A stretch of DNA of 14,034 nucleotides from positions 1 to 14,034 of the forward strand of contig CANDEX010000040.1 of NCBI GenBank assembly GCA_947383875.1, read 5' to 3'. The notes below the pieces were generated by a model. It ran no database searches and was not told the origin of the DNA. It was given only the letters and a program-made list of their open reading frames with translations. This document shows positions 7,506 through 13,602 of the stretch, piece by piece (the stretch's first letter is position 1; every line of letters begins with the position of its first letter). This stretch comes from an uncultured Azospirillum sp. GTDB lineage: Bacteria; Pseudomonadota; Alphaproteobacteria; RF32; CAG-239. A program made the position numbers and the translations under genes.

Positions 7506-8183
7506 ATGAAAAAGTTTTATCTTGTGGCTCTCGCAGCCATCGTAACAATGCTCGCTTCATGTGACAAGAAACCCAAAGTAATCGAAGAAGTACTCGCCAA
7601 CCCCGACTACACATCCGTAACAGTCGAAGGCTCCGGTAAGTATGGCATCATCAACAGCGCAACCAAAGCAGAAGTTCTGCCTCAGATGTTCAACAACATC
7701 GACTATCTCGACAGCGGCTACTTCCTGACTCAAGACTCTGTAGGATATATGCTCTTCAATTCCGCCGGCTTGGCTCTCATCCCCTCTCAGGACGAAATCA
7801 TTGCCCGTGACGGATACTTTGAACTCTCGGCAGGCGACATCAAAGGCTACTACTTTCTTGAAGAAGGATCGACAGTTACCGGTTCATACGAACAACTGGA
7901 GCTTGACCCCGCCGGCAACATTATTTTCCTCCAAAACGGAAAATACGGTATTCTAAACAGGAAAGGTGAAACAGTTATCCCCGGCGAATATGACCAAATT
8001 CTCTGGGACGGCCAAAATTACAACGTTGTCAAAAACAAAAATGACAAACGTCCGTATTTCAATGACAAGACCAAAAAATACAATTGGAATCTTGCCGAAG
8101 CCGTTATACTGGATCAGAATGGCAAACAGATAAAAAAACTGACTGCCAAACAAGCCAAGAAAACTTTCGAAGCTAAAAAATAA
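7506..8183 (+). CDS. WG-repeat lipoprotein
   Basis: This is a predicted lipoprotein of 225 residues. A lipoprotein signal peptide ends in the lipobox LASC, with the acylated Cys at residue 19 followed by Asp-Lys-Lys. The mature protein contains about four WG-like beta repeats: GKYGIINSATKAEVLP (44-59), VGYMLFNSAGLALIP (79-93), a weaker one at 113-131 and GKYGILNRKGETVIPGEYDQI (145-165). The tail is lysine-rich. WG repeats usually mediate binding at the envelope; no enzymatic motif is visible. No Shine-Dalgarno sequence precedes the ATG (TTAATAATT), and the N-terminus resembles Bacteroidetes lipoproteins, so horizontal origin is possible but unproven. It stands alone and converges on glyA. Confidence 0.85.
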   Translation: MKKFYLVALAAIVTMLASCDKKPKVIEEVLANPDYTSVTVEGSGKYGIINSATKAEVLPQMFNNIDYLDSGYFLTQDSVGYMLFNSAGLALIPSQDEIIARDGYFELSAGDIKGYYFLEEGSTVTGSYEQLELDPAGNIIFLQNGKYGILNRKGETVIPGEYDQILWDGQNYNVVKNKNDKRPYFNDKTKKYNWNLAEAVILDQNGKQIKKLTAKQAKKTFEAKK

Positions 8184-8196
8184 CAGCTTCATCCTC

Positions 8197-8240
8197 TAAC
8201 AATAACACCTCCCGCCTTTGGGCCGGAGGTGTTATTGTTA
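8197..8240. terminator. Large bidirectional terminator hairpin between the WG lipoprotein and glyA
   Basis: A perfect 16-bp inverted repeat (8197-8212 with 8225-8240) is extended by three more pairs after one C/C mismatch, with a TTTG tip. It lies between two convergent stop codons. Neither side has a long uninterrupted T run, so the terminator role rests on position and stability. Confidence 0.7.
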
Positions 8241-8251
8241 TAAAAATATTA

Positions 8252-9505
8252 TCAATAAATCGGAAAACGCTCACACAATGCGACAGCTTTTTCTCTAACC
8301 TCAGAAATCACTTGTTCCGCCTCTCCCGCTGCCAAAGCATCAATCACATCGCAAATCCAGTTGGCAATCTGTTCAAATTCCGCTTCTTTAAAACCACGCG
8401 TTGTTCCGGCCGGCGTTCCGACACGAATACCTGAAGTTACTTTCGGCGGCATCGGATCAAAAGGAATAGCATTTTTATTACAGGTCATATGAGCCCTTTC
8501 CAAAGCGGCAGCCACCACATCTCCGGTTAATTTTTTAGGACGCAAATCAACCAACAGCAAGTGTGTATCTGTTCCGCCGGAAACCAAATCCAATCCGCGC
8601 GATTTCAAAACCTCGCCCATCTTTTTAGCATTTTTGACCACTTGAGCTGCATAGTCTCTAAATTGCGGAGTTAAATCTTCACCAAAACAAACAGCCTTAG
8701 CCGCAATAACATGCATCAGAGGCCCCCCTTGTGTTCCCGGGAAAATTGCAGAATTAATTTTCTTGGCTATCTCCGCATTATTCGTCAAAATCATACCGCC
8801 GCGAGGGCCGCGTAAAGTCTTGTGTGTCGTTGTCGTCACCACATCGGCATACTCCAGCGGATTCGGATGAACACCGCCGGCAACCAAGCCGGCAAAATGA
8901 GCCATATCTACCATTAAATAAGCCCCTATTTTATCCGCTATTTCACGAAAACGCTTAAAATCAATCTGACGCGGATAAGCCGATCCGCCGGCAATAATCA
9001 ATTTAGGTTTATTTTCAAGAGCCTTACGTTCAACCTCATCATAATCTATCAAACCGCTGTCTCTACAAACACCGTAAGAAACGGCTTTCAGCCATTTTCC
9101 CGAAAAAGAGACCTTCGATCCGTGAGTTAAATGTCCGCCTGCATCCAAAGACATTCCCATAATCATATCGCTTGGCTGCAATAAAGCCACATAAACAGCC
9201 GTATTAGCCTGACTGCCGGAATGAGGCTGAACATTAACAAACTCTGCACCAAAGAGTTTTTTAGCGCGTTCAATTGCTAAAACTTCCACCACATCCACGC
9301 ATTCACAACCGCCATAATAACGATGTGCGGGATAACCTTCCGCATATTTATTAGTCATAATAGAACCTTGCGCTTCCATTACCGCTCGAGAAACAATATT
9401 CTCGGAAGCAATCAGTTCAATCTGATTTTGCTGACGTTTTAATTCACATTCAATCGCCGCAAAAACATCTTTATCTTCATATTGTAAATCCTGTTCAAAA
9501 TCCAT
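8252..9505 (-). CDS. glyA: Serine hydroxymethyltransferase
   Basis: This PLP enzyme interconverts serine and glycine while charging tetrahydrofolate with a one-carbon unit, and so feeds the folate pool that also supplies Fmt. The 417 residues have the family's usual length. The PLP lysine is Lys229 in [14 protein letters not shown]. Other hallmarks are [10 protein letters not shown] (29-38), [15 protein letters not shown] (52-66), [11 protein letters not shown] (91-101) and [11 protein letters not shown] (199-209). The start codon directly follows the rpiB stop, with GGGAG 8 nt upstream inside rpiB, so the two genes are coupled. The rpiB-glyA pair upstream of nrdR is a typical alphaproteobacterial arrangement. 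Confidence 0.98.
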   Translation of the reverse strand: MDFEQDLQYEDKDVFAAIECELKRQQNQIELIASENIVSRAVMEAQGSIMTNKYAEGYPAHRYYGGCECVDVVEVLAIERAKKLFGAEFVNVQPHSGSQANTAVYVALLQPSDMIMGMSLDAGGHLTHGSKVSFSGKWLKAVSYGVCRDSGLIDYDEVERKALENKPKLIIAGGSAYPRQIDFKRFREIADKIGAYLMVDMAHFAGLVAGGVHPNPLEYADVVTTTTHKTLRGPRGGMILTNNAEIAKKINSAIFPGTQGGPLMHVIAAKAVCFGEDLTPQFRDYAAQVVKNAKKMGEVLKSRGLDLVSGGTDTHLLLVDLRPKKLTGDVVAAALERAHMTCNKNAIPFDPMPPKVTSGIRVGTPAGTTRGFKEAEFEQIANWICDVIDALAAGEAEQVISEVREKAVALCERFPIY

Positions 9506-9946
9506 CTAACAGTCTCCCAGATTATCTAATTTACCGATTCTTCTTTCATGACGACCGCCTTCAAAACCGGTATTCAAAAAAATATCCATCCGTCGAGCAG
9601 CCTCTTCAAAACTCATGGTTCTGCCACCCAAAACAGCAATATTGGCATTATTATGCTGCCGAACCAAAGCCGCCACGTCATCACTATACAAAACAGCCGC
9701 CCGAATACCTTTATAACGATTAGCAGCTATCGAAATCCCGATTCCCGTTCCGCAAATTAAGATTCCGGTTTCAACATCTCCGGATTTAATCTTTTCACAC
9801 ATACGCCCTGCCATATCAGGATAATCACAGGAGTCTGAAGAATGCGTCCCCAAATCGAGCAAATTAATACCTTTTGCTGCATAATAAGCGATTAACTTCT
9901 CTTTTAATTCAAATCCGCCGTGATCGGCCGCGATTGCAATCGTCAT
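9506..9946 (-). CDS. rpiB: Ribose-5-phosphate isomerase B
   Basis: RpiB interconverts ribose-5-phosphate and ribulose-5-phosphate in the pentose phosphate pathway. The 146-residue protein begins MTIAIAADHGGFELK. It has the catalytic cysteine Cys65 within GILICGTGIGISIAANR and the His99/Asn region HNNANIAVLGGRT. I chose the ATG at 9946, which has GGGAG upstream, over an in-frame ATG at 9967 that would add seven residues before the conserved N-terminus. It is the first gene of an operon with glyA, behind the promoter at 9976-10003. A LacAB-type isomerase is an alternative family reading, but the gene context favours RpiB. Confidence 0.96.
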   Translation of the reverse strand: MTIAIAADHGGFELKEKLIAYYAAKGINLLDLGTHSSDSCDYPDMAGRMCEKIKSGDVETGILICGTGIGISIAANRYKGIRAAVLYSDDVAALVRQHNNANIAVLGGRTMSFEEAARRMDIFLNTGFEGGRHERRIGKLDNLGDC

Positions 9947-9975
9947 CTCAATCTCCCTAATTATCATTTTTTCTT

Positions 9976-10003
9976 ATCATAAAAGATAAGACTTGTTTTG
10001 CAA
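9976..10003 (-). promoter_or_regulatory. Promoter of the rpiB-glyA operon
   Basis: On the minus strand, TTGCAA (9998-10003), a 16-nt gap and TATGAT (9976-9981) lie about 30 nt before the chosen rpiB ATG. A 6-bp inverted repeat (CTTATC at 9973-9978 with GATAAG at 9985-9990) overlaps the -10. Its sequence is unrelated to the palindrome at the nrdR promoter. Confidence 0.65.
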
Positions 10004-10103
10004 TGTTAAATTATCCCCCATACACAACACATAAAAAATCATCACCTAAAGATATGATTTTCAAAAAAATTATAAAAAAGTGCAAAATAATGCAAAAAAG
10101 TTA

Positions 10104-10133
10104 TTGACGTGGATTAAAAAGTTTGTATATATA
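10104..10133 (+). promoter_or_regulatory. Promoter of the tRNA-Cys/tRNA-Asn unit
   Basis: TTGACG (10104-10109) is followed after 16-18 nt by an alternating TATATATA run (10126-10133) that offers several -10 registers. The 5' end of tRNA-Cys lies about 45 nt downstream. Confidence 0.75.
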
Positions 10134-10177
10134 AAGGACGTTGAGTGAATGAGGAACTCAGTTGAGGTATCCCGATT

Positions 10178-10252
10178 GGCCGGTTGGCAGAGTGGCTCAT
10201 GCAGAGGACTGCAAATCCTTGTACATCGGTTCAATTCCGGTACCGGCCTCCA
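10178..10252 (+). tRNA. tRNA-Cys (GCA)
   Basis: A full cloverleaf of 75 nt. The acceptor stem is GGCCGGT/ACCGGCC (10178-10184 with 10242-10248), the discriminator is T and CCA is encoded (10250-10252). The anticodon loop is CTGCAAA with anticodon GCA, closed by a five-pair stem. The T arm is ATCGG-TTCAATT-CCGGT. It is the first of two tRNAs in one transcript; tRNA-Asn starts 24 nt later. Confidence 0.96.
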
Positions 10253-10276
10253 AAATTCATTCATACCGCATATTAT

Positions 10277-10351
10277 TCCGGCTTAGCTCAGCGGTAGAGC
10301 AATCGGCTGTTAACCGATTGGTCGCCTGTTCGAATCAGGCAGCCGGAGCCA
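10277..10351 (+). tRNA. tRNA-Asn (GTT)
   Basis: A full cloverleaf of 75 nt. The acceptor stem is TCCGGCT/AGCCGGA (10277-10283 with 10341-10347), the discriminator is G and CCA is encoded (10349-10351). The anticodon loop is CTGTTAA with anticodon GTT. The T arm is GCCTG-TTCGAAT-CAGGC (10324-10340). An echo of this T arm lies about 90 nt downstream (10417-10433), which suggests the 3' end has served as an integration target. Confidence 0.97.
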
Positions 10352-10353
10352 AT

Positions 10354-10382
10354 AAAAAACCTCCCCTTTGGGGAGGTTTTTT
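10354..10382 (+). terminator. Intrinsic terminator of the tRNA unit
   Basis: A perfect 13-bp stem (10354-10366 with 10370-10382) is closed by a TTT loop. The descending arm GGGGAGGTTTTTT supplies the T run. The A-rich ascending arm makes it potentially bidirectional. The descending arm and the bases after it are duplicated at 10609-10638. Confidence 0.93.
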
Positions 10383-10395
10383 ATTGGCTGTGACT
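10366..10395 (+). repeat. Direct repeat, copy 1 (tRNA terminator arm)
   Basis: This 30-nt segment covers the descending arm of the tRNA terminator and the following TATTGGCTGTGACT. It matches 10609-10638 at 28 of 30 positions by eye. The copies lie 243 nt apart and bracket the palindromic element. Confidence 0.85.
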
Positions 10396-10437
10396 TCCTT
10401 GCCAAGAACAACGACTGCCTATTCGTATCAGGCTCGA

Positions 10438-10605
10438 GGATAAAAACAACCGCTGCTCCGGTTGTTTTTACCGCAAGAGGCGTAGCTTTGTCAGGATATA
10501 AGTGCTTTTTTAGCACGACATATCCGCTACAAAGCAAGTGACCGACGCGCAGTTAGTGAGTGCCCCGCACGAACTTACTAAGCTAGAGCCGGAGCATTTT
10601 TATCC
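10438..10605. repeat. Palindromic element with inverted termini (possible MITE or structured RNA)
   Basis: No reading frame of note occupies this stretch. Its ends are inverted: GGATAAAAA (10438-10446) pairs with 10597-10605, and GCTCCGG (10455-10461) pairs with 10589-10595. Nested inside are a 12-bp hairpin (10441-10452 with 10459-10470), a three-part stem (10485-10491/10529-10535, 10494-10499/10520-10525, 10502-10506/10512-10516, loop of T) and an 8-bp stem with one G-U pair (TTAGTGAG/CTTACTAA, within about 10552-10580). This is more secondary structure than expected from chance. It could be a dispersed palindromic repeat (like bacterial REP/RPE elements), a non-autonomous transposon or a structured RNA. 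I cannot choose between these from one copy. Confidence 0.6.
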
Positions 10606-10608
10606 TAT

Positions 10609-10638
10609 CTCTGGGGAGGTTTTTTATTGACTGTGACT
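10609..10638 (+). repeat. Direct repeat, copy 2
   Basis: This is the second copy of the tRNA-terminator segment, with two mismatches to copy 1. It lacks the ascending arm, so it cannot form the original hairpin. The following stretch to 10760 has no gene or clear signal, apart from a 9-nt match (GCCTGTTCG at 10664-10672) to the tRNA-Asn T arm. Confidence 0.85.
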
Positions 10639-10760
10639 ATCTGTCGAGCGGCGGCCAAAGGGAGCCTGTTCGGTGCGGATAGTTGGCGCGCGCTATTCAA
10701 TGCGCAAGCCTTACGACTAGGCACCTAAATCTCATAAAGATTCTAAATTGCTACTAATAC

Positions 10761-11177
10761 TTATTTCTGCTCTTTTAAGGAAAACCAGTAAGACAAAGCC
10801 TCTTCCAAACTATCAAAAACTTCTGCTAACGACAAATCTTGGTGATTGCGCACCTGATAATCACCACTCTCAGCATGATAGACCAAAATATCTAAATCAG
10901 TCTGCCCCAAAACCAGCTGCTTTCCACCCAGCTGATATCTCTCGTTGACTGCAACAATATCATTCAACTCATCTCCGGGCAAAACACCTAATAAAATTGC
11001 ATTCTCAGAACGAACACTATTCACATAGCGCAACAAAGTCAAATATTCTCCGGGAACATCACAATATTTCATATCCATCAAATATTGCCGGCATTCTTCC
11101 AAAAAGCGCGGATTCACACTCTCCCCACACAAAATATCATCATCTTGCAAAAGTTGCTGAGCAATATCTTTTATCAA
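10761..11177 (-). CDS. Putative SUKH/SMI1-KNR4-like immunity protein
   Basis: This small acidic cytoplasmic protein resembles the SUKH (SMI1/KNR4, YrhA-like) immunity superfamily. It has VPGEYLTLLRYVNS (the usual 'P.dY...L...N' element), then ILLGVLPGD, NDIVAVNERYQ, LVLGQTDLDILVYHAESGDYQVRN and a final FDSLEEALSYWF helix. SUKH proteins typically neutralise nuclease toxins encoded just upstream, as seen here. The start is uncertain. I prefer the TTG at 11177, preceded by AGGAAAGGA with 7 nt spacing, giving 138 residues and a 38-nt overlap with the upstream gene. An ATG at 11225 gives 154 residues but has no ribosome site. Recognition is by motif pattern only. Confidence 0.75.
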   Translation of the reverse strand: MIKDIAQQLLQDDDILCGESVNPRFLEECRQYLMDMKYCDVPGEYLTLLRYVNSVRSENAILLGVLPGDELNDIVAVNERYQLGGKQLVLGQTDLDILVYHAESGDYQVRNHQDLSLAEVFDSLEEALSYWFSLKEQK

Positions 11178-12708
11178 CGTTTTTTCCTTTCCTGACTGCA
11201 GTTTGCTGTTGAGAACGAGAAACATTAAATTCTGTCACATCACTGCGAATATTATCTTCCGGTTTATATCCCATGCTGACAGTCCAATACTTTCCGTCAT
11301 TTTGATTATCATAACGGGTATCAACCATATACTCAATATAATCTTCTGACTTTTCATTACCGCGACGAACAACATCATAAAGTTGATCTCCGTTTGCCAA
11401 TTCTCCCTGTGTTTTACGAATCACACCATCGGCAACATGCCAAATATCATGCTGCGGAGTCTCTCCGGAAAAATCATTCGGAGCATTAAATTCAGCAATG
11501 GCCACATAATTTTTCTGATTATTGGCTTGCCCTCCCAAATATTGAATAGCCCATTTATGATGAACTGAAAAATATGGAATAACACCCTCGAATTGACTGC
11601 GGCGGACTTTAGGATTCGGCCGCCCCTCGTTCAAAATACTGGGAATCAAAACATCAATATATGCTTGAGACACCCCGTGACGCAGTAAACTGTCTGCAAA
11701 TTTTTTCTGGCTTTCCGGCGTGGGAATGGCATTATTTTTCCAGAAAAAAGTCTTATGTCGACTATCTATACCGGGCATAATATCTTCAACAGATAATTTG
11801 TTTCCTCTCGCCGGATTATATTTTTCCTTACCAAAAGTATCAAATAAAACCTTACTAAAATCAGCAACCTTCATTTCTTTTAACATTTCCGGCGGAATAC
11901 CTTGCTGAGCCAATGCCTCACATAACGGAAGCCGCATTTGTTTCAAAATTGTCGTCTTTTGACAAGCCTGCCATGCCGCACAATCATCAAGACGATACAT
12001 CCCTAACGAATACGATGCTTTCGTTTTATATCTATTAGCACAAAAACGCTGATAGGCAGAAGAATACGGATTATATTTCTTCAATTGAGAAACACTCGGA
12101 ATATTAAAAAAGCCATTAAAATCCGCTCTGGTCGCTCTTATTTCGTCTTCTGTCGCATGCGTATATGGCTTGCATTCAATCTTCTTATGAAAATACGCCA
12201 AAAAGCTGTTTGTCTTTTGCCGTCCATATTCCGAACGTTGCTTCTGATAATTTGTGACTGCTACCCGAATAAGTTCATTCAATTCCGACTGAGGTTTATT
12301 ATCAATATATTCCTGAAGCTTAACGCGATCTTCCTCACTGCTTGCCACATGAATTAAATGAGTAATTTTCTTAATTTCTTCAGCTTGAATCTTTTCCGAA
12401 ATGTTATTTTTCAGACGCATTCCATGGTATACGTTATTATTGCTTTCACAATAATTACCAAACAAAGCTTCCAATTCTCGCTGACAGACAAAATCCACCA
12501 TCTTAAGCTCATTAAACAATCCCGAAGATGTTTGCCGCAATCCGCTCAAAGCGTTATTTATCTGTCGTCGCTCACTTTCTGTTTTGGCTTCTTTACGCAG
12601 TTCAGCCATCTGCATATATTTATCAAAAACACCTTCTATCTTTTTAAGAAGTGCCGTTCTTTGTTGATTTGGTAAATCACTCTTACTAATACGAGCTCTT
12701 TTTCCCAT
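11140..12708 (-). CDS. Putative HNH-type nuclease toxin (polymorphic-toxin style)
   Basis: This 522-residue protein has no signal peptide or membrane segment. The N-terminal 160 residues are charged and helical, a middle part (180-300) has scattered cysteines, and the C-terminal third holds a candidate beta-beta-alpha-metal nuclease. That region reads SVHHKWAIQYLGG with the His pair at 383-384, Asn400 in QKNYVAI and a HDIWH pair at 420/424. This matches the HH...GG...N...HxxxH layout of HNH/Endo VII-type toxin domains (AHH/LHH/WHH families). AAAGGA lies 7 nt before the ATG. The downstream overlapping gene looks like a SUKH immunity protein, which strengthens the toxin reading. Alternatives are a phage-derived protein or an orphan enzyme. 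The gene is certain; the function is moderate inference. Confidence 0.7.
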   Translation of the reverse strand: MGKRARISKSDLPNQQRTALLKKIEGVFDKYMQMAELRKEAKTESERRQINNALSGLRQTSSGLFNELKMVDFVCQRELEALFGNYCESNNNVYHGMRLKNNISEKIQAEEIKKITHLIHVASSEEDRVKLQEYIDNKPQSELNELIRVAVTNYQKQRSEYGRQKTNSFLAYFHKKIECKPYTHATEDEIRATRADFNGFFNIPSVSQLKKYNPYSSAYQRFCANRYKTKASYSLGMYRLDDCAAWQACQKTTILKQMRLPLCEALAQQGIPPEMLKEMKVADFSKVLFDTFGKEKYNPARGNKLSVEDIMPGIDSRHKTFFWKNNAIPTPESQKKFADSLLRHGVSQAYIDVLIPSILNEGRPNPKVRRSQFEGVIPYFSVHHKWAIQYLGGQANNQKNYVAIAEFNAPNDFSGETPQHDIWHVADGVIRKTQGELANGDQLYDVVRRGNEKSEDYIEYMVDTRYDNQNDGKYWTVSMGYKPEDNIRSDVTEFNVSRSQQQTAVRKGKNVDKRYCSATFAR

Positions 12709-12831
12709 GAGTATTCCTTTTGTTTTGTCATTCTTTGTCTATAAGATTACCACAATAAAGTAAATATTTCTATAAAAATATGCAGACAAAATCTTAAAAT
12801 ACGCTATAGTATCTCAAAAGGAACTAAATAA

Positions 12832-13551
12832 ATGAGCAAAATATATAAAAATATCGTAATATTAACCGGAGCAGGAATCTCTGCAGAATCCGGTCTGGCT
12901 ACATTTCGCAGTTCAAACGGCCTATGGAACAATCATAAAGTCGAAGATGTGGCTTCCATTGAAGGATTTGAGCGAAATCCCGCCCTGGTTCATGACTTCT
13001 ATAACAATCTGAAAACAGAAATACAACAAGCTAAACCTAATCCGGCACATTTAGCCATTACTAAACTTCAACAAAAATATCCGGCAACAATCAGCGTTAT
13101 TACGCAAAATGTAGATACCCTGCATGAAAAAGCCAACAACGAAAATATATACCACATCCACGGCCAAATAAATCAAGCTGTTTGCCTAAATTGCGGTCAA
13201 ATATTAGAAACTTTTGGCGATGTCGATACAGAAACCACCTGCTCTAGCTGCCAAACAACAGGCATGATGAAACCCAATATTGTCTTCTTCGGCGAAAACC
13301 TGTTACATATGAATAAAGTCGAACGGCTGCTGCAAAATTGCGACTTATTTATCTCAATAGGAACATCCGGCGTTGTTTTTCCAGCTGCCGCTTTCGTACA
13401 AACAGCTAAATATTATGGAGCAGATACTTGGGAATTCACCCTTGAGCCAACAGCTAACAATTATTACTTCGACCATCATATCTATGGTTCGGCTGGTCAA
13501 ACCCTCCCTCCTTTTATTGATAATCTAATAAAAGAGGCAAACATTACATAA
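12832..13551 (+). CDS. NAD-dependent protein deacylase (sirtuin)
   Basis: This is a compact Sir2-family enzyme of 239 residues that removes acyl groups from lysines with NAD+. It has GAGISAESG (13-21), a shortened FRSSNGLW (25-32), TQNVDTLH (91-98), catalytic His110 in HIHG, a zinc ribbon (Cys118, Cys121, Cys137, Cys140) and the NAD-binding GTSG (177-180). In CobB/SIRT5-type enzymes a Tyr-x-x-Arg motif selects negatively charged acyl groups. Here the equivalent FYNNLK keeps Tyr57 but has Leu60 in place of Arg, so succinyl or malonyl preference is doubtful. AAAGGA lies about 8 nt before the ATG. It diverges from the toxin gene, and its stop codon is 8 nt from the decayed first CRISPR repeat. 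The canonical zinc-containing form argues against a defence NADase. Confidence 0.94.
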   Translation: MSKIYKNIVILTGAGISAESGLATFRSSNGLWNNHKVEDVASIEGFERNPALVHDFYNNLKTEIQQAKPNPAHLAITKLQQKYPATISVITQNVDTLHEKANNENIYHIHGQINQAVCLNCGQILETFGDVDTETTCSSCQTTGMMKPNIVFFGENLLHMNKVERLLQNCDLFISIGTSGVVFPAAAFVQTAKYYGADTWEFTLEPTANNYYFDHHIYGSAGQTLPPFIDNLIKEANIT

Positions 13552-13559
13552 TCTTTAAC

Positions 13560-13571
13560 ATTTGCTATAAT
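13560..13571 (+). repeat. Decayed terminal CRISPR repeat retaining only the extended -10
   Basis: The last 12 nt of the CRISPR repeat (ATTTGCTATAAT) are present, while the preceding 24 positions match the repeat only at chance level. It borders spacer 1 (13572-13602, 31 nt). It marks the old, leader-distal end of the array. Confidence 0.85.
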
Positions 13572-13602
13572 ACCCAATGCCTTTCTAACGCCAAGAAACC
13601 TG

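Noticed and set aside
10162..10443. Open frames spanning the tRNA genes on both strands
   Set aside because: They are incidental: tRNA-Cys and tRNA-Asn fold perfectly across the same bases, and the frames also cross the terminator hairpin.
10438..10605. Structured segment as tmRNA, RNase P RNA or an integron attC site
   Set aside because: I could not find the conserved tmRNA acceptor/CCA layout, RNase P core bases or attC core sites; only generic hairpins are visible.
12738..12764. Minus-strand promoter for the toxin gene (TATAGA with TTTACT)
   Set aside because: The spacing is only 15 nt and both boxes are weak, so I did not list it as a feature.
12832..13551. The sirtuin as a CRISPR-linked or Thoeris-like defence NADase
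   Set aside because: It has the full deacylase set, including the zinc ribbon and catalytic His, at normal length and with no fused effector domain. Adjacency to the array alone is not evidence of a shared role.
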